The notes beneath the pieces were generated by a model that saw nothing but the letters and a program-made list of their open reading frames with translations, had not been told where the DNA came from and did no database searches. From Dysidea avara (Eukaryota; Porifera; Demospongiae; Dictyoceratida; Dysideidae): a stretch of 64,000 nt of DNA. Shown here one piece after another: positions 1-20,090 of this stretch (within the stretch, counting starts at the first letter, position 1; the number at the start of each line of letters is the position of its first letter). The translations under genes were made by a program, and so were the position numbers. The DNA lies in contig NC_089276.1 in the NCBI RefSeq assembly GCF_963678975.1, positions 1,881,445 through 1,945,444 of the forward strand, written 5' to 3'.

Positions 1-230
1 ACTGAGTGTGGCCCTGACTAGACATTGGATGACCTGCAGTTTGAATCCTGGGATTTTTTTTACTTTGGCCCCTTTTCTGTTTCACCTTATTAGCTATACA
101 CTGTTAGTCTTTTAAGTCTCAGCCCTTGTAATCATTGTTAGGTTAGGTAATCCTAAGGCTGCAGCACATGTTGCTGTCAGACCTTCAGTGCTAAAGCATT
201 AATAATAACCGAGATAATAACAATAATAAG
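1..230 (+). repeat. Possible tRNA-derived SINE fragment
   Basis: The stretch CAGTTTGAATCC near position 37 resembles a Pol III B box (GGTTCGAATCC). It is followed by a T-run and by a trinucleotide-rich stretch (ATAATAACC and similar, 199-230). It is truncated by the window edge, so the assignment is weak. Confidence 0.3.
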
Positions 231-507
231 GTGAAGTGAAAATCCGATCAGTACTACATAAATTAATCTCCAAAAATGAGAGAGAAAAAAATTAAACGGA
301 ATTCCGGAACACGTGAGCTTGACCTGAGGGGCTGACCTACCTAAACAATGAACAGCGCGAGGAACAGTGGGATTGTGATTACATCAAGATCACAGTGCAG
401 AATTTACTAACTTTAGTAGGATACAGTGATAGAACTTGGATAGTGTAAACGTAGAACAGCAACTACACTAGTTCTCGTGTTGATCTTGTGCTGGCCGGGC
501 GTCACTC
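231..507. other. Upstream region of gene A
   Basis: Holds the presumed promoter and 5' untranslated region of gene A. I see no TATA box at a plausible distance and no other gene. Nothing further can be supported. Confidence 0.4.
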
Positions 508-3500
508 ATGGTACCGCTGATTGCAGTCGTGCTGTTAGCAACTGCAGTAAGTGCCAATCGGGAGATCAGGCTAGTTGGTGGTGATACAGTTAATCAGGGT
601 AGAGTGGAGGTGTTAGTTAAAGGCAAATGGGGTACGATTTGTGATAATCGGTTTGGCATAAGTGACGCCCACGTCATCTGCAGGATGCTGGGTTATCCTA
701 GCGCGCTTGTAGCTCGCCATGGTAGCCTGTATGGCTCAGGCAAGGGAAAGATTTGGATAGACCAATTGGGATGTACAGGCAGAGAAGACAGTGTCCTTGA
801 TTGTGACATGAGTGAACTGGGGGTCAACAATTGTGACCATGGAGAAGATGCTGGCGTGGTGTGCAACAGATATTATGCTCCACTAGCACGATCACTTCCT
901 GTTCGACTGACCTGTCCATACAATCAGACTTGTAATAACATTGCCAGAAAACGTGGTCCTGATCCAGGAGAATGTACCCCACTTGTACATGTTGAGGGGA
1001 TTGTTGAAGTTTACTATAATGAGAGATGGTGGCCAGTATCAGCTGATGAATGGGATGATGAAGATGTGAATGTGGTGTGTGGTCAACTGGGATATCCTGT
1101 GAGCTTTGGAACTGTGTCAAAATTGCCAGGACTTTTGCCACGTGGCATTAGGGTGAATAGACAGCAGAGGAAGTTATTTAAGGAAACACACTTGCAGAGA
1201 GTGACTATGATTGCTGTGGGTTGTGCAGGTACAGAAGGGGAGCTAAGATTTTGCCCTCATTATGGATGGGGTCCATTTGATAATCCTGGTGGTAAAGTAG
1301 CTACTGCAAGATGTGGATTCCATCCTCACCCATCCTGTGATGGTGAATGTCAACACCAGGTAACTAACATATACTTTGCAGTAAGTCATTCAACAATGTT
1401 CTCACAATAGATTCTCTGTCATAGTATATAGACTTTGATAACTCTAACCGATGTACTAAACCATAATAGTTTGGTACCCAACTTAGGCTAGGATTGGGGG
1501 AATTATAGATGTCAGGCGCGGTTGACCTAATTCACCACAATGCATGCATACAGCTTGCACTGTTCACATACTAATAGACTTTGTGAAATCACTTACAGCA
1601 GCTGTTATCCATTACATGTGGAAATTCACTAATTCCATTGCCCACACCATACACAATGTAAATACTAATTTATCAACTGGAATGTGCTATCAGTTTTATA
1701 CACAATAACAAGCAAACTACATGATGGAAGATGGAAGTAGTGACATACAATGGAAGCTAACAAATTAAATATTTACAGGCAAATGAACTCATTTGATTTA
1801 TGGTACTATAATTATGTAATTATTGTGCATGGGATATTTCTGGGCGGTGGTATAAAGTATCTACTAACCACTTTCATTTTAACAGAATGAATAAGATGCC
1901 TTCATTGAGGTACATACAGTCAAAAATTTAGTTATGTTGTATTCTGTCATCATGCACCTATGCATGCTATCCAGTAGTTTGTCCTTTACATTTCTTATTA
2001 CACAGTATTGTGCATATCTATTCAGCCATCGTATCGTCTCAGAAGTGGAGCAATGCCATGGATGGGAAGAGTAGAGGTGTTGTATTACAATCAGTGGGGT
2101 ACTGTCTGTGATGTAGCATTTAGTTACAACAGTGCTAATGTACTATGTCGATCACTTGGCTATGGAACTGCTGTCTCTATCACTGAAAGAGCTGGATATG
2201 GTCGTGGAATTAATGAGGTCTGGATGAGTTATGTAAAGTGTGATGGGACTGAGCGTTGGCTACATGACTGTCAACGCTATCCTTGGGGACGTCATGTTAC
2301 TATATGTAATGATCATGCTGGAGATGTGGGGGTTGAATGTAATGCACCAGATATCTACTATGGACAGACAACACCGGTTAGTAAATATGTGTTTGAATAT
2401 AAAAGAATTCAAATGGTGACAACACATTGGTAGCTTGCATCATTACATACAAAGTTCAAAAATATATGCGCATACAAGCGTGAATACATGTATATTATGT
2501 CCTACAAACTCTATTGTTTGACATGTAGAGTAATACTATGTTTGATACATCCACAGGTGCAGTTTCTTGAGACAGACAATGCCAGGGATTCGTATGGTCA
2601 TTATGTTGAAGTATCTGGTCAAAATGATGAAGTGGGCTTGTTGTGTTATGATGATGACACAGATGTAATGATGGCTAAAGTATTGTGTCGATCATTGCCC
2701 AATCCTAGTTTTCTGTCAACCTTTCAAGCTAGCAGACTTAATAGCTACAAAGGTTAGCAGAGAGATTCGCTGAGAAAAAAATTTATTGCACTTTACAGGT
2801 CAGAGATATAGTGGAAAATTCATTTGTAATGGAGATGAGATGAACATTCGAGAGTGTGATATGGAGTTAAATCTAGTACCATCTTGTAATCATGGTGACC
2901 TTTTGATCAGATGTGATAAAGGTATATATATATTGTATGTATTTGTAGTGTGAGTAGATGAGTGATGAATGTAGACCACTTACTGATTTGCCTTGTCCAT
3001 CTCCACTGTAGCTGTATCTGACCTTGTACCAGTTCTCTCAAAACTCAGACAGTCTCTGAGATCTCCATATACCATACACCCTACACCAATGTCTCATCTT
3101 GTGTGTGCTCGGCAGGAGGGATGTCTGGCTAGTGATGCTAACAATGCAACTTATGGTAGCATGAGAACTCTGCTTCGTTTTGATTCCCTTACAATGAATT
3201 ATGGAGTGAAGGACTTTACCCCACTGCTTGATCCCAGTGAATGGATTTGGCATGCTTGTCACCATCATTATCACTCATTTGATGTATTTGTGGAATACAA
3301 CTTGCTGGATCTTAATGGTACTAAGGTAGCAGAAGGTCATAAAGCTAGTTTCTGCCTTGAGGACACTGTTTGTGATTTTGGTGGATTCCGTCGGCATTTA
3401 TGCTCCACTGGCATACAAGGGATCTCCAGGAATTGCGGTGATCTGTACGCTCGGCACTTGGACTGTCAATGGATAGACATCACAGGTGTACAAAGTGGAA

Positions 3501-4863
3501 CTTATAACATACAACTTCATGTTAATCCTTACCAACTGGCAGTTGAGAGTGATTATCGTAACAACATAATCCAATGTAAAATAGTGTTAATTGTGGAGGG
3601 AGAGTATATCCGAATCATCAGCTGCTCACATTCTGGTATGTAAATTGTATGCAAGACATCCTGTTCACTTGATGATGAATTCAACCACCCACCTTTGCTT
3701 CATTAGGTTTCCGTCCACTACTAAAGTGACTGCTTTAACATATACCACCTGAAAGGCTACCTCCCGAAGAATATAATTATAATATACTTGTTTGTTTGTT
3801 TACATGTAGAGCATTAATGGGACCAACCAAATTAAAAGTATCCTGATTATCAAGGTGTCCTGATTTCTCAGGTCAGTTTACATTCTTAAGGATACCTTGG
3901 GACCATTACCAAGTGTCCAGATTATGCAGGTGTCCTTATTTTCAAGTGTTCTGATTAACAAGTTCCACTGTTTATCTATTGCTTTGCAGATGTTGCTTTA
4001 AAACATTCTAATACAGGTTGAACTACTACTCCTCTTATATGTTGTTTTTATATACGTAGAGCTGCCCATATTGTTCTCATTAAATTTCATGGCACTTTTG
4101 TCATTGCCTTGTGCCAACACAATATTTCTATATTACAAAAAGTGCATTCCTCTTCATTACCTAATGATCAGAATGTGGACCATTGTAAGTTTCACTGACA
4201 GTGTTTCACTGACAGTAAATAATTATTTTCAATAGCTTCACAAATGCACACAATATTAATTTTATTTTGGACTGAGTTTCAGAAGCTAGGGACATTGTTT
4301 CTGTACTTATTGTGCACAAGTCATTGTCTTGATGAGCTTCCAGTTATCTATTGGTATCATATCCATCTACTCCCTGTTATACAGTGCTTTCATAGATTAA
4401 GTGTGGGCTTGCATGAATGCTGTCATAGTCATTTACTCTAATACAACAGTCAAAAAATACTGATAGTCAGCTCTTGAACAAAATTTTGATTATACAGTGC
4501 TCCCTCAATTTTCCAACTCCCTTGGGACCAAGACATGTTCAGATAATCAAAAAGTAAAGCCCATTCATTTATATGCGGGACCCTGTTCAAATACACTAAT
4601 AGAACATAGATGTGACAAAATACTCTAATAGAGCAGTCATTTCTACTGTTCGAATAATTAACCAAGTGTCCAGATAACAGAGGTTTGGATAATTGAGGGA
4701 ACACTGTAATAGGTTTGAGTTTTGAACAGCTCTGCTAATAAGCACGACATAGGCGGCATATCAAACCTATATTAGGTAATAGCACTCACAAGTAGTTAGT
4801 CTGACATGTTGTTGAGTTACTGTTTTGTTCTGTTATACAGATCATGAAGTCCCAACATGTTGA
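508..4863 (+). CDS. LOXL2/3/4-like lysyl oxidase, paralogue A (six exons)
   Basis: Secreted copper amine oxidase expected to oxidise peptidyl lysine in matrix proteins. Predicted exons: 508-1359, 2026-2376, 2557-2752, 2799-2921, 3012-3635, 4841-4863; all introns are GT-AG and join in frame to give about 722 residues. Signal peptide at residues 1-17; SRCR1 about 20-122; SRCR2 about 134-275 with an extended loop; SRCR3 about 288-395; degenerate SRCR4 about 402-507; lysyl oxidase domain about 508-716. The catalytic domain shows the copper motif WHACHHHYHS, the LTQ lysine in GHKASFCLED and the LTQ tyrosine in GDLYARHLDCQW. NLNGTKVAEGHKASFCLED-type wording and four SRCR domains match the LOXL2/3/4 subfamily rather than LOX/LOXL1. 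The last exon encodes DHEVPTC and a stop, 1,205 bp downstream. Family assignment is strong; exon ends come from splice consensus plus agreement with paralogues B-D. Confidence 0.88.
3820..3970 (+). repeat. Degenerate GTGTCCTGATT-rich dispersed repeat in intron 5 of gene A
   Basis: Short units resembling GTGTCCTGATT recur several times here. A homologous block lies at 27355-27490, sharing the phrase AGGTCAGTTTAC. The wording resembles inner parts of pogo/Tigger-type MITEs (compare GTGTCCAGATAACAGAGG in the element at 4495-4706). Confidence 0.5.
4495..4706. mobile_element. pogo/Tigger-like MITE in intron 5 of gene A
   Basis: A 212-bp non-autonomous element. Its left end, CAGTGCTCCCTCAATTTTCC, and the reverse complement of its right end, CAGTGTTCCCTCAATTATCC, match at 18 of 20 positions. 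Both ends are flanked by TA (4493-4494 and 4707-4708), the target duplication expected of Tc1/mariner-pogo elements. It contains one copy of the dispersed TACTCTAATAGAGCAGTCA motif at 4621. No transposase is encoded. Confidence 0.75.
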
Positions 4864-6081
4864 AGCAGTATCTGATGTGTGATGTATAGACTCGGTCCTA
4901 TTCTTATATCTTTCTATGAATTTGTAGTTACACAAGTTGTCATTTTGTGTAGAATGCTCATCTTTCAAGATGGACGTTCCCTTGTAATTTTTGTGGCCAA
5001 TATTTGCAACAATGTAACATGGCCTCTCACATAAATGTATGAAGTTTATTTTTGTGAATTAATTTCTATTATAAAACATACTGTTAGTTATATCTCAAAA
5101 AAGTAAATAGTTATTCCACTCAGATATGCCTTACCAAGGTACGTAAGAATAGAATTATAATTATGTTTATTTTAAAAGTAACACACATTAATATGTATCT
5201 TTTGCATATGTAACTAGTTATCCACACAAAAACAGCCAAGCTGTGAAAAAAGGTGCGGCCTTAAAAAGCCTGGCAAATGTAACTAGTTATACCCCAACTC
5301 TCACAATGAAGATGGTATAATTATATCTAGTGGCTTATAATACAAAAGTAATAAGCATTTATCCTTATATATACTGCCATCTTGTACTTCAGTATAATGT
5401 CCTTACATTGACTATAGGAATATCACAGTTGAAGTATACATGTAACATACCAAAACTCTTTTTTAATTTTCTATGTTGCATGTTGTTTACTACTGACCAA
5501 ATTTCAAGTCAGTGGCTTATTATTATAGTCATAGCTATAAATTTTCAAAAGTAGAGTTGGTAGCTAATTTGATGTGTACCCCTATTCACAAATCAGGTCA
5601 CATACATAAGTCTACTTTATGCCACACATGTGTTAAAACAAGTGCACAACTGCACATTATGTAGTGAAGTTTCATTTTTTGAAAGGCATGCAGTTACTTC
5701 CCACCAACGAATTTCTGCTATAGCTACGGCAACGAAATTATTGATCTATAGTCAGTGTATATGGCCCGGTCAAAGTTGTACAGTTACATATGTACCTCAA
5801 ACATGTCCAGATTCCAGAATGTGGTGATAATTAACTGATCTCCTTTGAAATAGGTTGAGCTTTGGCACATGTACAACATGCCATTAATTTTATGTTTTTA
5901 GTAAGTACAACGCCTAATGACGCAACAATGACGTCACATGAAGCAAGTGACAACCATTGACCACCAGCCGACCACGCAAGACACTAGACAAGTTCAGCTG
6001 GATTTGCATATAATAAGATCTCTTCCCACGTATATTTTTATACAGTAAACCAGCGAACAAGTTCGTGTTGTCTGTTGAATA
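4864..6081. other. Spacer between genes A and B
   Basis: AT-rich, with no coding sequence I can support. It contains one arm of the foldback family (5220-5270) and must hold the promoter of gene B. CATATAATAAG at 6007-6017 is a weak TATA candidate 66 bp before the gene B start. Confidence 0.5.
5220..5270 (+). repeat. Single arm of the ACAGCCAAGCTGT foldback family
   Basis: Reads TCCACACAAAAACAGCCAAG followed by CTGTGAAAAAAGGTGCGGCC, matching the left arm of the foldback at 34817-35087. The opposite arm is absent, so this is a truncated copy. Confidence 0.6.
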
Positions 6082-14573
<8,492 letters not shown>

Positions 14574-14681
14574 TGGAGGCACTAGCTGACACAAAGACTG
14601 CATAATGTTGTGCGTAGTAGTTTGTAATTTTATGATTTGTAGTTGACTATGATAAGTTTTGTTAAGAATGGTAATCCATCT

Positions 14682-15165
14682 ATTAGTCAGGTTCACCATG
14701 TACTTTTGTTCAAATTTTATGGGGATTAGCAAACCTATACATTTTTGGAAAGCTTAGAGCATGAAGAATCTGAAAATCAATGTTTACATTCTGCAAGGTC
14801 AGCGTTTTTTAAATTTCAAATGGTAGCTAATACAGTAAAAATTCCTGCTATATTAATTTTAATTTAACATAAAAGTTCATTAATGAACTGAACAGATTCT
14901 CTGGTGACATTTTTCACATCCTTATTCGTTAGAGGTGATAGTTAATCATGAATAATTAGAAATTTTTACGAATAGAATAGAAGAGCATCCATTATGCTGC
15001 AATAACTCAGGAATAATTTTTAGCAAAAAGAATTGAGGAATATTCCAGATTAAATGGATGAGATCTATGTATAACTGGTGCAAAGTATAAGTTTGGATTC
15101 CACTGAAACAGTTCAAGGCTAAAAGCAGCACAAAATATTGAGTTACTCTAATAGAGCAGTCACAT
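14682..15165 (+). repeat. Left arm of a 0.5-kb inverted dispersed repeat
   Basis: Matches, in reverse complement, 17338-17844 over most of its length; shared words include ATGGGGATTAGCAAACCTAT and TTAATCATGAATAATTA. Its outer end carries TACTCTAATAGAGCAGTCA at 15144-15162. It begins about 110 bp after the stop codon of gene B. A partial relative occurs near 21722. Confidence 0.7.
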
Positions 15166-17337
15166 ATTCCAATAAAGTAGTCAACTTTGAGTCCATAATT
15201 CTAATGTAGCAGTCACTTTTGTGACAATCCTAGATAGTATGCTTATGTTAGGCATAAATTTCAGGAGATTAGTTACTACTAGGTTTGAAAGAAAAATTGT
15301 AATTTGCATAAAACATGTTCCTTTAAAAGGTAACTTAGCAATTGGCAACTATGATTTCACCCTAAATAGATCCAAGAGTACTTTTGCACCAGTTGGTGAA
15401 ATGCATTGACACAGTTAATTATGTCAAAGATAACTTTGCTCAAAATTTATGGGCCTACATAATTATTATTAGAAGGCTGAGAGCATGAAGATCAGTGAAA
15501 ATCAATGCTTACATACAGATACCTACATGTTAGTCAATTAGCAGTTTGAAAATATCAGTTCATATGGTGCAAATATCTTCATATGTCAGCCTCTTACTCA
15601 TGACAAACACTATTTATATGTTCTCACATCCATATAGAATCCATTGATAGCCTCTAAAGTGCTAAGAAACTTAATTTGGCAGATAGTTATTGCATGAAAC
15701 AAAAAACGAATTATTAACATTGAGATGTAGGGTATAGCTATGTATTACAGCTACGTATCTACGTACATATACATATATGTATAAATATCTAATACAGTTA
15801 ATTCTAAGATATGAGCCTAAAAATCATCAGTACTCTTACTGTTGTCATTTTCGATGCATTATACGTACTATATATTAGCAGGTACCATCATTCTCATGAG
15901 TTTTTATCATTTAGATACTTACTTCAGTTTTAAATTAATATTTTTTTAATATACTAGTTTTAGTTTCGTTTAGTTATAGCTACAGCTATGATATGCACAA
16001 GTGACTGTTTGGCTGTTGTATTAGGGTAACTGCTTTAGAGTAACTCGAGCAACAGCTTAGCAGCATTGGTTAGGCACAACCAAGCTCAAAAATGTCTTCA
16101 GACTAACCCCAAACTCGTTCTACAGCATTTTAAGAATTTTATGCTGACTGACAGCCAAGTACAACTTGACATACGGACTTGATTTTGCTAACTGCAGACA
16201 TACAACACATGCATCATGGGCTTGCCTTTGTCTTTGTGTTCTAGTTCTCTTTGCTGACAATGCAATGCAAGGTGTCAATTCACACTATATATGGCTGTGT
16301 ACGCTTATCACCAGTATTTTCCATAGCAATATGATTGATAGTTGAGACACTTCATTTCATGCTGTTCTTTGTTTGCAATGCTGTGTAATGGAAAAACATA
16401 GTTAAACATGAAGTGTAATGGCTACCACCATTTTTGCTTCATAATTGATAGTTGGTGCATGCGACCAGACATATATTTTGTCAGGTGCCCTTCTTCCTTT
16501 TGATGCAGGTTCACCAGTCATAATTATGTTACAACAACAGTCCTACCTTTAATCCCTATACTTCAGTCTAATACAGTAGTGAAAAAAGAGTGGTTGTCTA
16601 TATGCTGCAGTGGACATTTAATCCCTAATTCAGTCGTGGTTATAGAATGAATGAAGTATAGGGATTAAATGGTCAATAGTATATATGCAGATGTATAGCC
16701 AACCTCACTTCTTCACAACTTCTTATAGCAATTCTCTACTTTTTGATCCCTAATCCAACTTCAAACTTTTCATTTTTCCTTCTACTCTTGTATGTTTACA
16801 TCTTCATCTGTACCACACAACTATGCAAGGTAAACTATTGTAATAGTACTAGCATTTTAGCATGGAGCAGTTACTTGTAAGCCTGTCGTTAAAAACATGT
16901 TGGCTAGATATTTTATTACTGTGCCAAATGTCCTTTTTATTTTTGTCATCTTCTGGATAAGAATCACTCCATCGACAATGGCAATATTTGGATTATTTAA
17001 AGATGTGTGATATGCAATCATTCTGTCACTGGAAAGCAAATTTTCATTGGATTAACAGTTAGGTAACATAATTTTCATTATTTTCAAAGATTGTGTATCA
17101 AGTTTAACTTGTCAGTGATTGTCTATCTGGTGCATAAAATTGCTCTTGGTGATCAGAGTAAATTCACTGTTGCCAATTGTTTGTGTGAAAAGGAAACTTC
17201 CTTTTTAGGGGAGAGCTAATTCTAATTACTGTAATTTTAAAATGAAACTTGTTTCAAAATTCATCTAGTGCTAATTATGCTAAATATACGTAAGCACATT
17301 AGCAAAAAAAATGAGCTCAAAATTTGACTGCTTATAA
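15166..17337. other. Spacer between the inverted repeat arms
   Basis: About 2.2 kb of AT-rich DNA with no gene I can support. It includes two degenerate copies of the AATAGAGCAGTCA motif at 15169-15217 and a 120-bp hairpin element at 16549-16672. Confidence 0.5.
16549..16672. repeat. Small hairpin element with TTTAATCCCTATACTTCA ends
   Basis: TTTAATCCCTATACTTCA at the left is repeated in inverted form as TGAAGTATAGGGATTAAA at the right. A further TTTAATCCCTAA lies between them. Probably a MITE remnant. Confidence 0.5.
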
Positions 17338-17844
17338 GTGACTGCTTTATTAGAGTATCTAAATTTTCAGCTTTTTAGGTTTGAACTTTTTAAGTAGAAG
17401 TTAAATTATACTTTGCACTAGTTATAGCTACTTTGCACCAGTTATACCCAAATAATCCAGAATATTTGTTCACTATACATTATTCCTGAATTATTACAGT
17501 ATAATAGGTGTTCTTCTATTCCCTTTGTAAAAACTTTTAATTATTCATGATTAACTGTCTTATCTCTAATGAATAGAGGTGTAAAAATGTCACTAGAGAA
17601 CTAAAGGATTTGTTGGGTTCATTTATTAAATTTTATGTGAAATTAAACTTGATCTGTTAGAATTTTCTTATTTTATTAGCTGTCACTTTGAAATTAAAAA
17701 ATGCTGACCTTGCAGGAATCTGTGCAAATGTAAACATTGATTTTCAGATTCCTCATGCTCTAAACTTTCCAAAAATGTATAGGTTTGCTAATCCCCATAA
17801 ACTTTGAACGAAAGTGTATTTTTTGACATAGTGAACCTGACTAT
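17338..17844 (-). repeat. Right arm of the 0.5-kb inverted dispersed repeat
   Basis: Reverse-complement copy of 14682-15165, with scattered substitutions and small indels. It ends in an inverted form of the TACTCTAATAAAGCAGTCA motif at 17338-17360. Confidence 0.7.
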
Positions 17845-18279
17845 ATTGTAAGCATAGGTGCAGCAACAGGAGACAAAAATAAGCATTTTTACTCTCAAGA
17901 CAGAATTGTTGGCAAGCTGATTACAGTATATTATTGTACACCAGTCCATATCTTTTCATATGTACTGCATGCACACTTTTCATACAAATAGTGCATCTCT
18001 AAAAGACTGTTTGAAAAAAGATCAATGGTATTGCAGTGTTGAGAAATTAGATGGTATCAGAAACAGTTACTACAATTTAACTAAAATATAATTGCCCAGG
18101 TTTGCTGTTCGGATTTTGTCCTTGATTCTCAATAATAGTCAATTAAACCCCTCCACTTGATATGTGGGGGCTTAGCCTCTATATACACTTTGAAAACCAA
18201 GATACTCTAAGAGCAGTCTGTTATGTCAGTAGATAGACAATAGATTTTATTAACAATCAATGTTCAATTGATAGAAAAC

Positions 18280-19320
18280 AACACTGCTTACAAGCTACAG
18301 CAATCAACTCAAAAACTAACCTTAAAAAAGTCATGTCATGACATTTAGAGTTCCGATGTGGGCGTTGAAGCAGCAGTGCAGGCATAACCATAGCAGCCTT
18401 CAATGCAATACACTCCATGGCAGAGGCTGTTCCATAATTGTGAAAAAGTTTTGATGTGCTTCTGTGATAAAAGATCTGCCAAACAGTTGTAGAAAACAGT
18501 AGCCTCCTTGCCCAAACCACCAAAAGTTGAAAAAACTAGCGGGGTGAAAGATTCACAGTCAACACTGCATATACGATCCCCATATTCTTGTTTCTTCTCG
18601 AGCTCATTTCGACGAAAAAGGGAAGCAACCCGGGTCTGACGATAATTTGGTGCATTGGGATGGAAAACCCTGACGTCAAACAATGCACCTTGTGGGATGG
18701 AAAACCCTGACGTCAAACAATGCACCTTGTCGTCTGCCCCAGAAGCCCCTTGCATGGATGTCAGCTCTTGCGGTATTACTGCAGTTAGCTGAAGATGGTG
18801 TAATTAGTTTCCCATTAAGTGGAGGTTCAACAGTAACATCATGACACACTTCTTGTAACCATTCTGCTGTTAAGTCTCGAAGTTCATTATGGCGGATGAA
18901 AGTCAAGCCACCATGTCGACAAACCATGGCATGATCAACACTAAATGAAGTTCCACAAACACAGTGACTTGGAATATTTGCTAGTTGCCAGCCATACCTC
19001 AGACACAGTGCATCTCTAAATTCTTGTTTGTTCAAATGAAACCTCTGCTCTTGAAGTGGAAGAGCAGTTAACCAAAGTGAAGAGCATTTAACACTGATTA
19101 ATTCAATGGTTCGTTGAAGCGGAGGATCTACACGAGACTTGATATTGGCTAAGCTAGAAGTCATTATTTGTTGTCTGGACTGACGGATGGTAGAGCGAGC
19201 CTGTTGAAGGCAAGGGATATGAAAGTTCTCAGTTTGCTGTTGTATCATAACAACTAAACCAGCACTCAGCAGCCTAGATGATGAAAACTGGGGATCACTA
19301 CAGCAGTAAGGCCACTTATT
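18280..19320 (-). pseudogene. Broken retroelement protein fragment (C-terminal region)
   Basis: Two overlapping reverse-strand frames encode pieces of one protein. The upstream part carries a zinc-finger-like CxCG...HAMVCRHGG and then HNELRDLTAEWLQEV and ARGFWG. The downstream part carries FDVRVFHPNAPNYR and FTPLVFSTFGG. I know this combination from the C-terminal part of reverse-transcriptase proteins of invertebrate retroelements, where it may form an endonuclease-like domain; that role is inference. The frame is broken by a 37-bp tandem duplication (18657-18693 and 18694-18730). No reverse transcriptase core is present, so this is a dead 3' fragment. Confidence 0.65.
18657..18730. repeat. 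37-bp perfect tandem duplication inside the retroelement fragment
   Basis: Two identical 37-bp copies starting GGGATGGAAAACCCTGACGT lie head to tail. Because 37 is not a multiple of three, the duplication shifts the frame of the coding remnant. Confidence 0.9.
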
Positions 19321-19484
19321 ATAGCAACTATAGATCTAACAAGTCCACCTGTACTCCATATCTCAATAATTATTGATCAGCTATAGCTAACGTGATTTTA
19401 ATCACTTATTAGGTTAATCCACCAGCTGCATCGATTTCATTCTATATAGTATTACAAGTACACAGAAAAATTTGGAATTTTCAA

Positions 19485-19732
19485 CTAGAGTAGGGACCAT
19501 AACACATCGATAAAAAGTACTGAAACAAGCTGGAGTAGTGCACGATATTAAATCACAGTAAAACAATAAAGGATCAAGTGTTATATCCCTACTGTGCATT
19601 TCCATTATGGTATCTTGAGCACAGTAGGGATATAACACTTCTTATTGTTTTACTGTGATTTCATCGTGCACTACTCCAGCTTGTTTCAGACTTTCAGTAC
19701 GTTTTATCGATGTGTTATGGTCCCTACTCTCA
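19485..19732. repeat. Foldback structure, about 250 bp
   Basis: The left half contains GGGACCATAACACATCGAT and TGGAGTAGTGCACGAT. The right half contains the same in reverse complement (ATCGATGTGTTATGGTCCCT, ATCGTGCACTACTCCA). An inner pair, GTGTTATATCCCTACTGTGC and its complement, gives a nearly complete hairpin. The right end abuts a hAT-like end at 19733. Confidence 0.75.
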
Positions 19733-19790
19733 GGGGCGGATCCAGGAGCTGGCAAGGGGAGGGGCACAAACAGACTAATTTGTTAGTTGT
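19733..19790 (+). mobile_element. hAT-like element end (GGGGCGGATCCAGGAGCTGG)
   Basis: GGGGCGGATCCAGGAGCTGG followed by CAAGGGGAGGGGC also occurs at 35197. Shorter versions occur at 20150 and 62967. This is a repeated transposon terminus; the matching far end is not certain. Confidence 0.55.
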
Positions 19791-19865
19791 ACAGCCAGGT
19801 TCTCTTGTTAGTTGCTTCATTTTTGAAGCAGCAAATAGTCACCTCTTAGCAGTGTTGACTTCTAC

Positions 19866-20090
19866 CATTTTGACCTTTGCAGATGGTTGTGAAGTCTTAA
19901 AAGCTGCTTAAAAGGCTCTGAATGTGTTGAATAACAGCATAGATCTATGATAACAGCAACACGATAATTATTTTTAGAGCAGATAAGCGCCACTAAAATT
20001 AATTATCGTGTTGCTGTTATTCAACACATTCAGAGCCTTTTAAGCAGCTTTTAAGACTTCACAACCATCTGCAAAGGCCAAGGGCAAAAA
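19866..20090. repeat. Second foldback, nested next to the first
   Basis: CTTTGCAGATGGTTGTGAAG and AGCTGCTTAAAAGGCTCTGA at the left recur in reverse complement at the right, before AAGGCCAAGG near 20090. The inner arms GCAACACGATAATTA and TAATTATCGTGTTGC also pair. TTTGGAATTTTCAACTAGAG occurs on the outer side of both foldbacks (about 19470 and 20118), suggesting one foldback landed inside another. Confidence 0.7.

Noticed and set aside
824-1141. Reverse-strand frame opposite SRCR1/2 exons, repeated in all four paralogues (also 6467-6706, 30723-30941, 41268-41507)
   Set aside because: Its conservation follows from the near-identical coding strand; it has no start or splice context and no domain.
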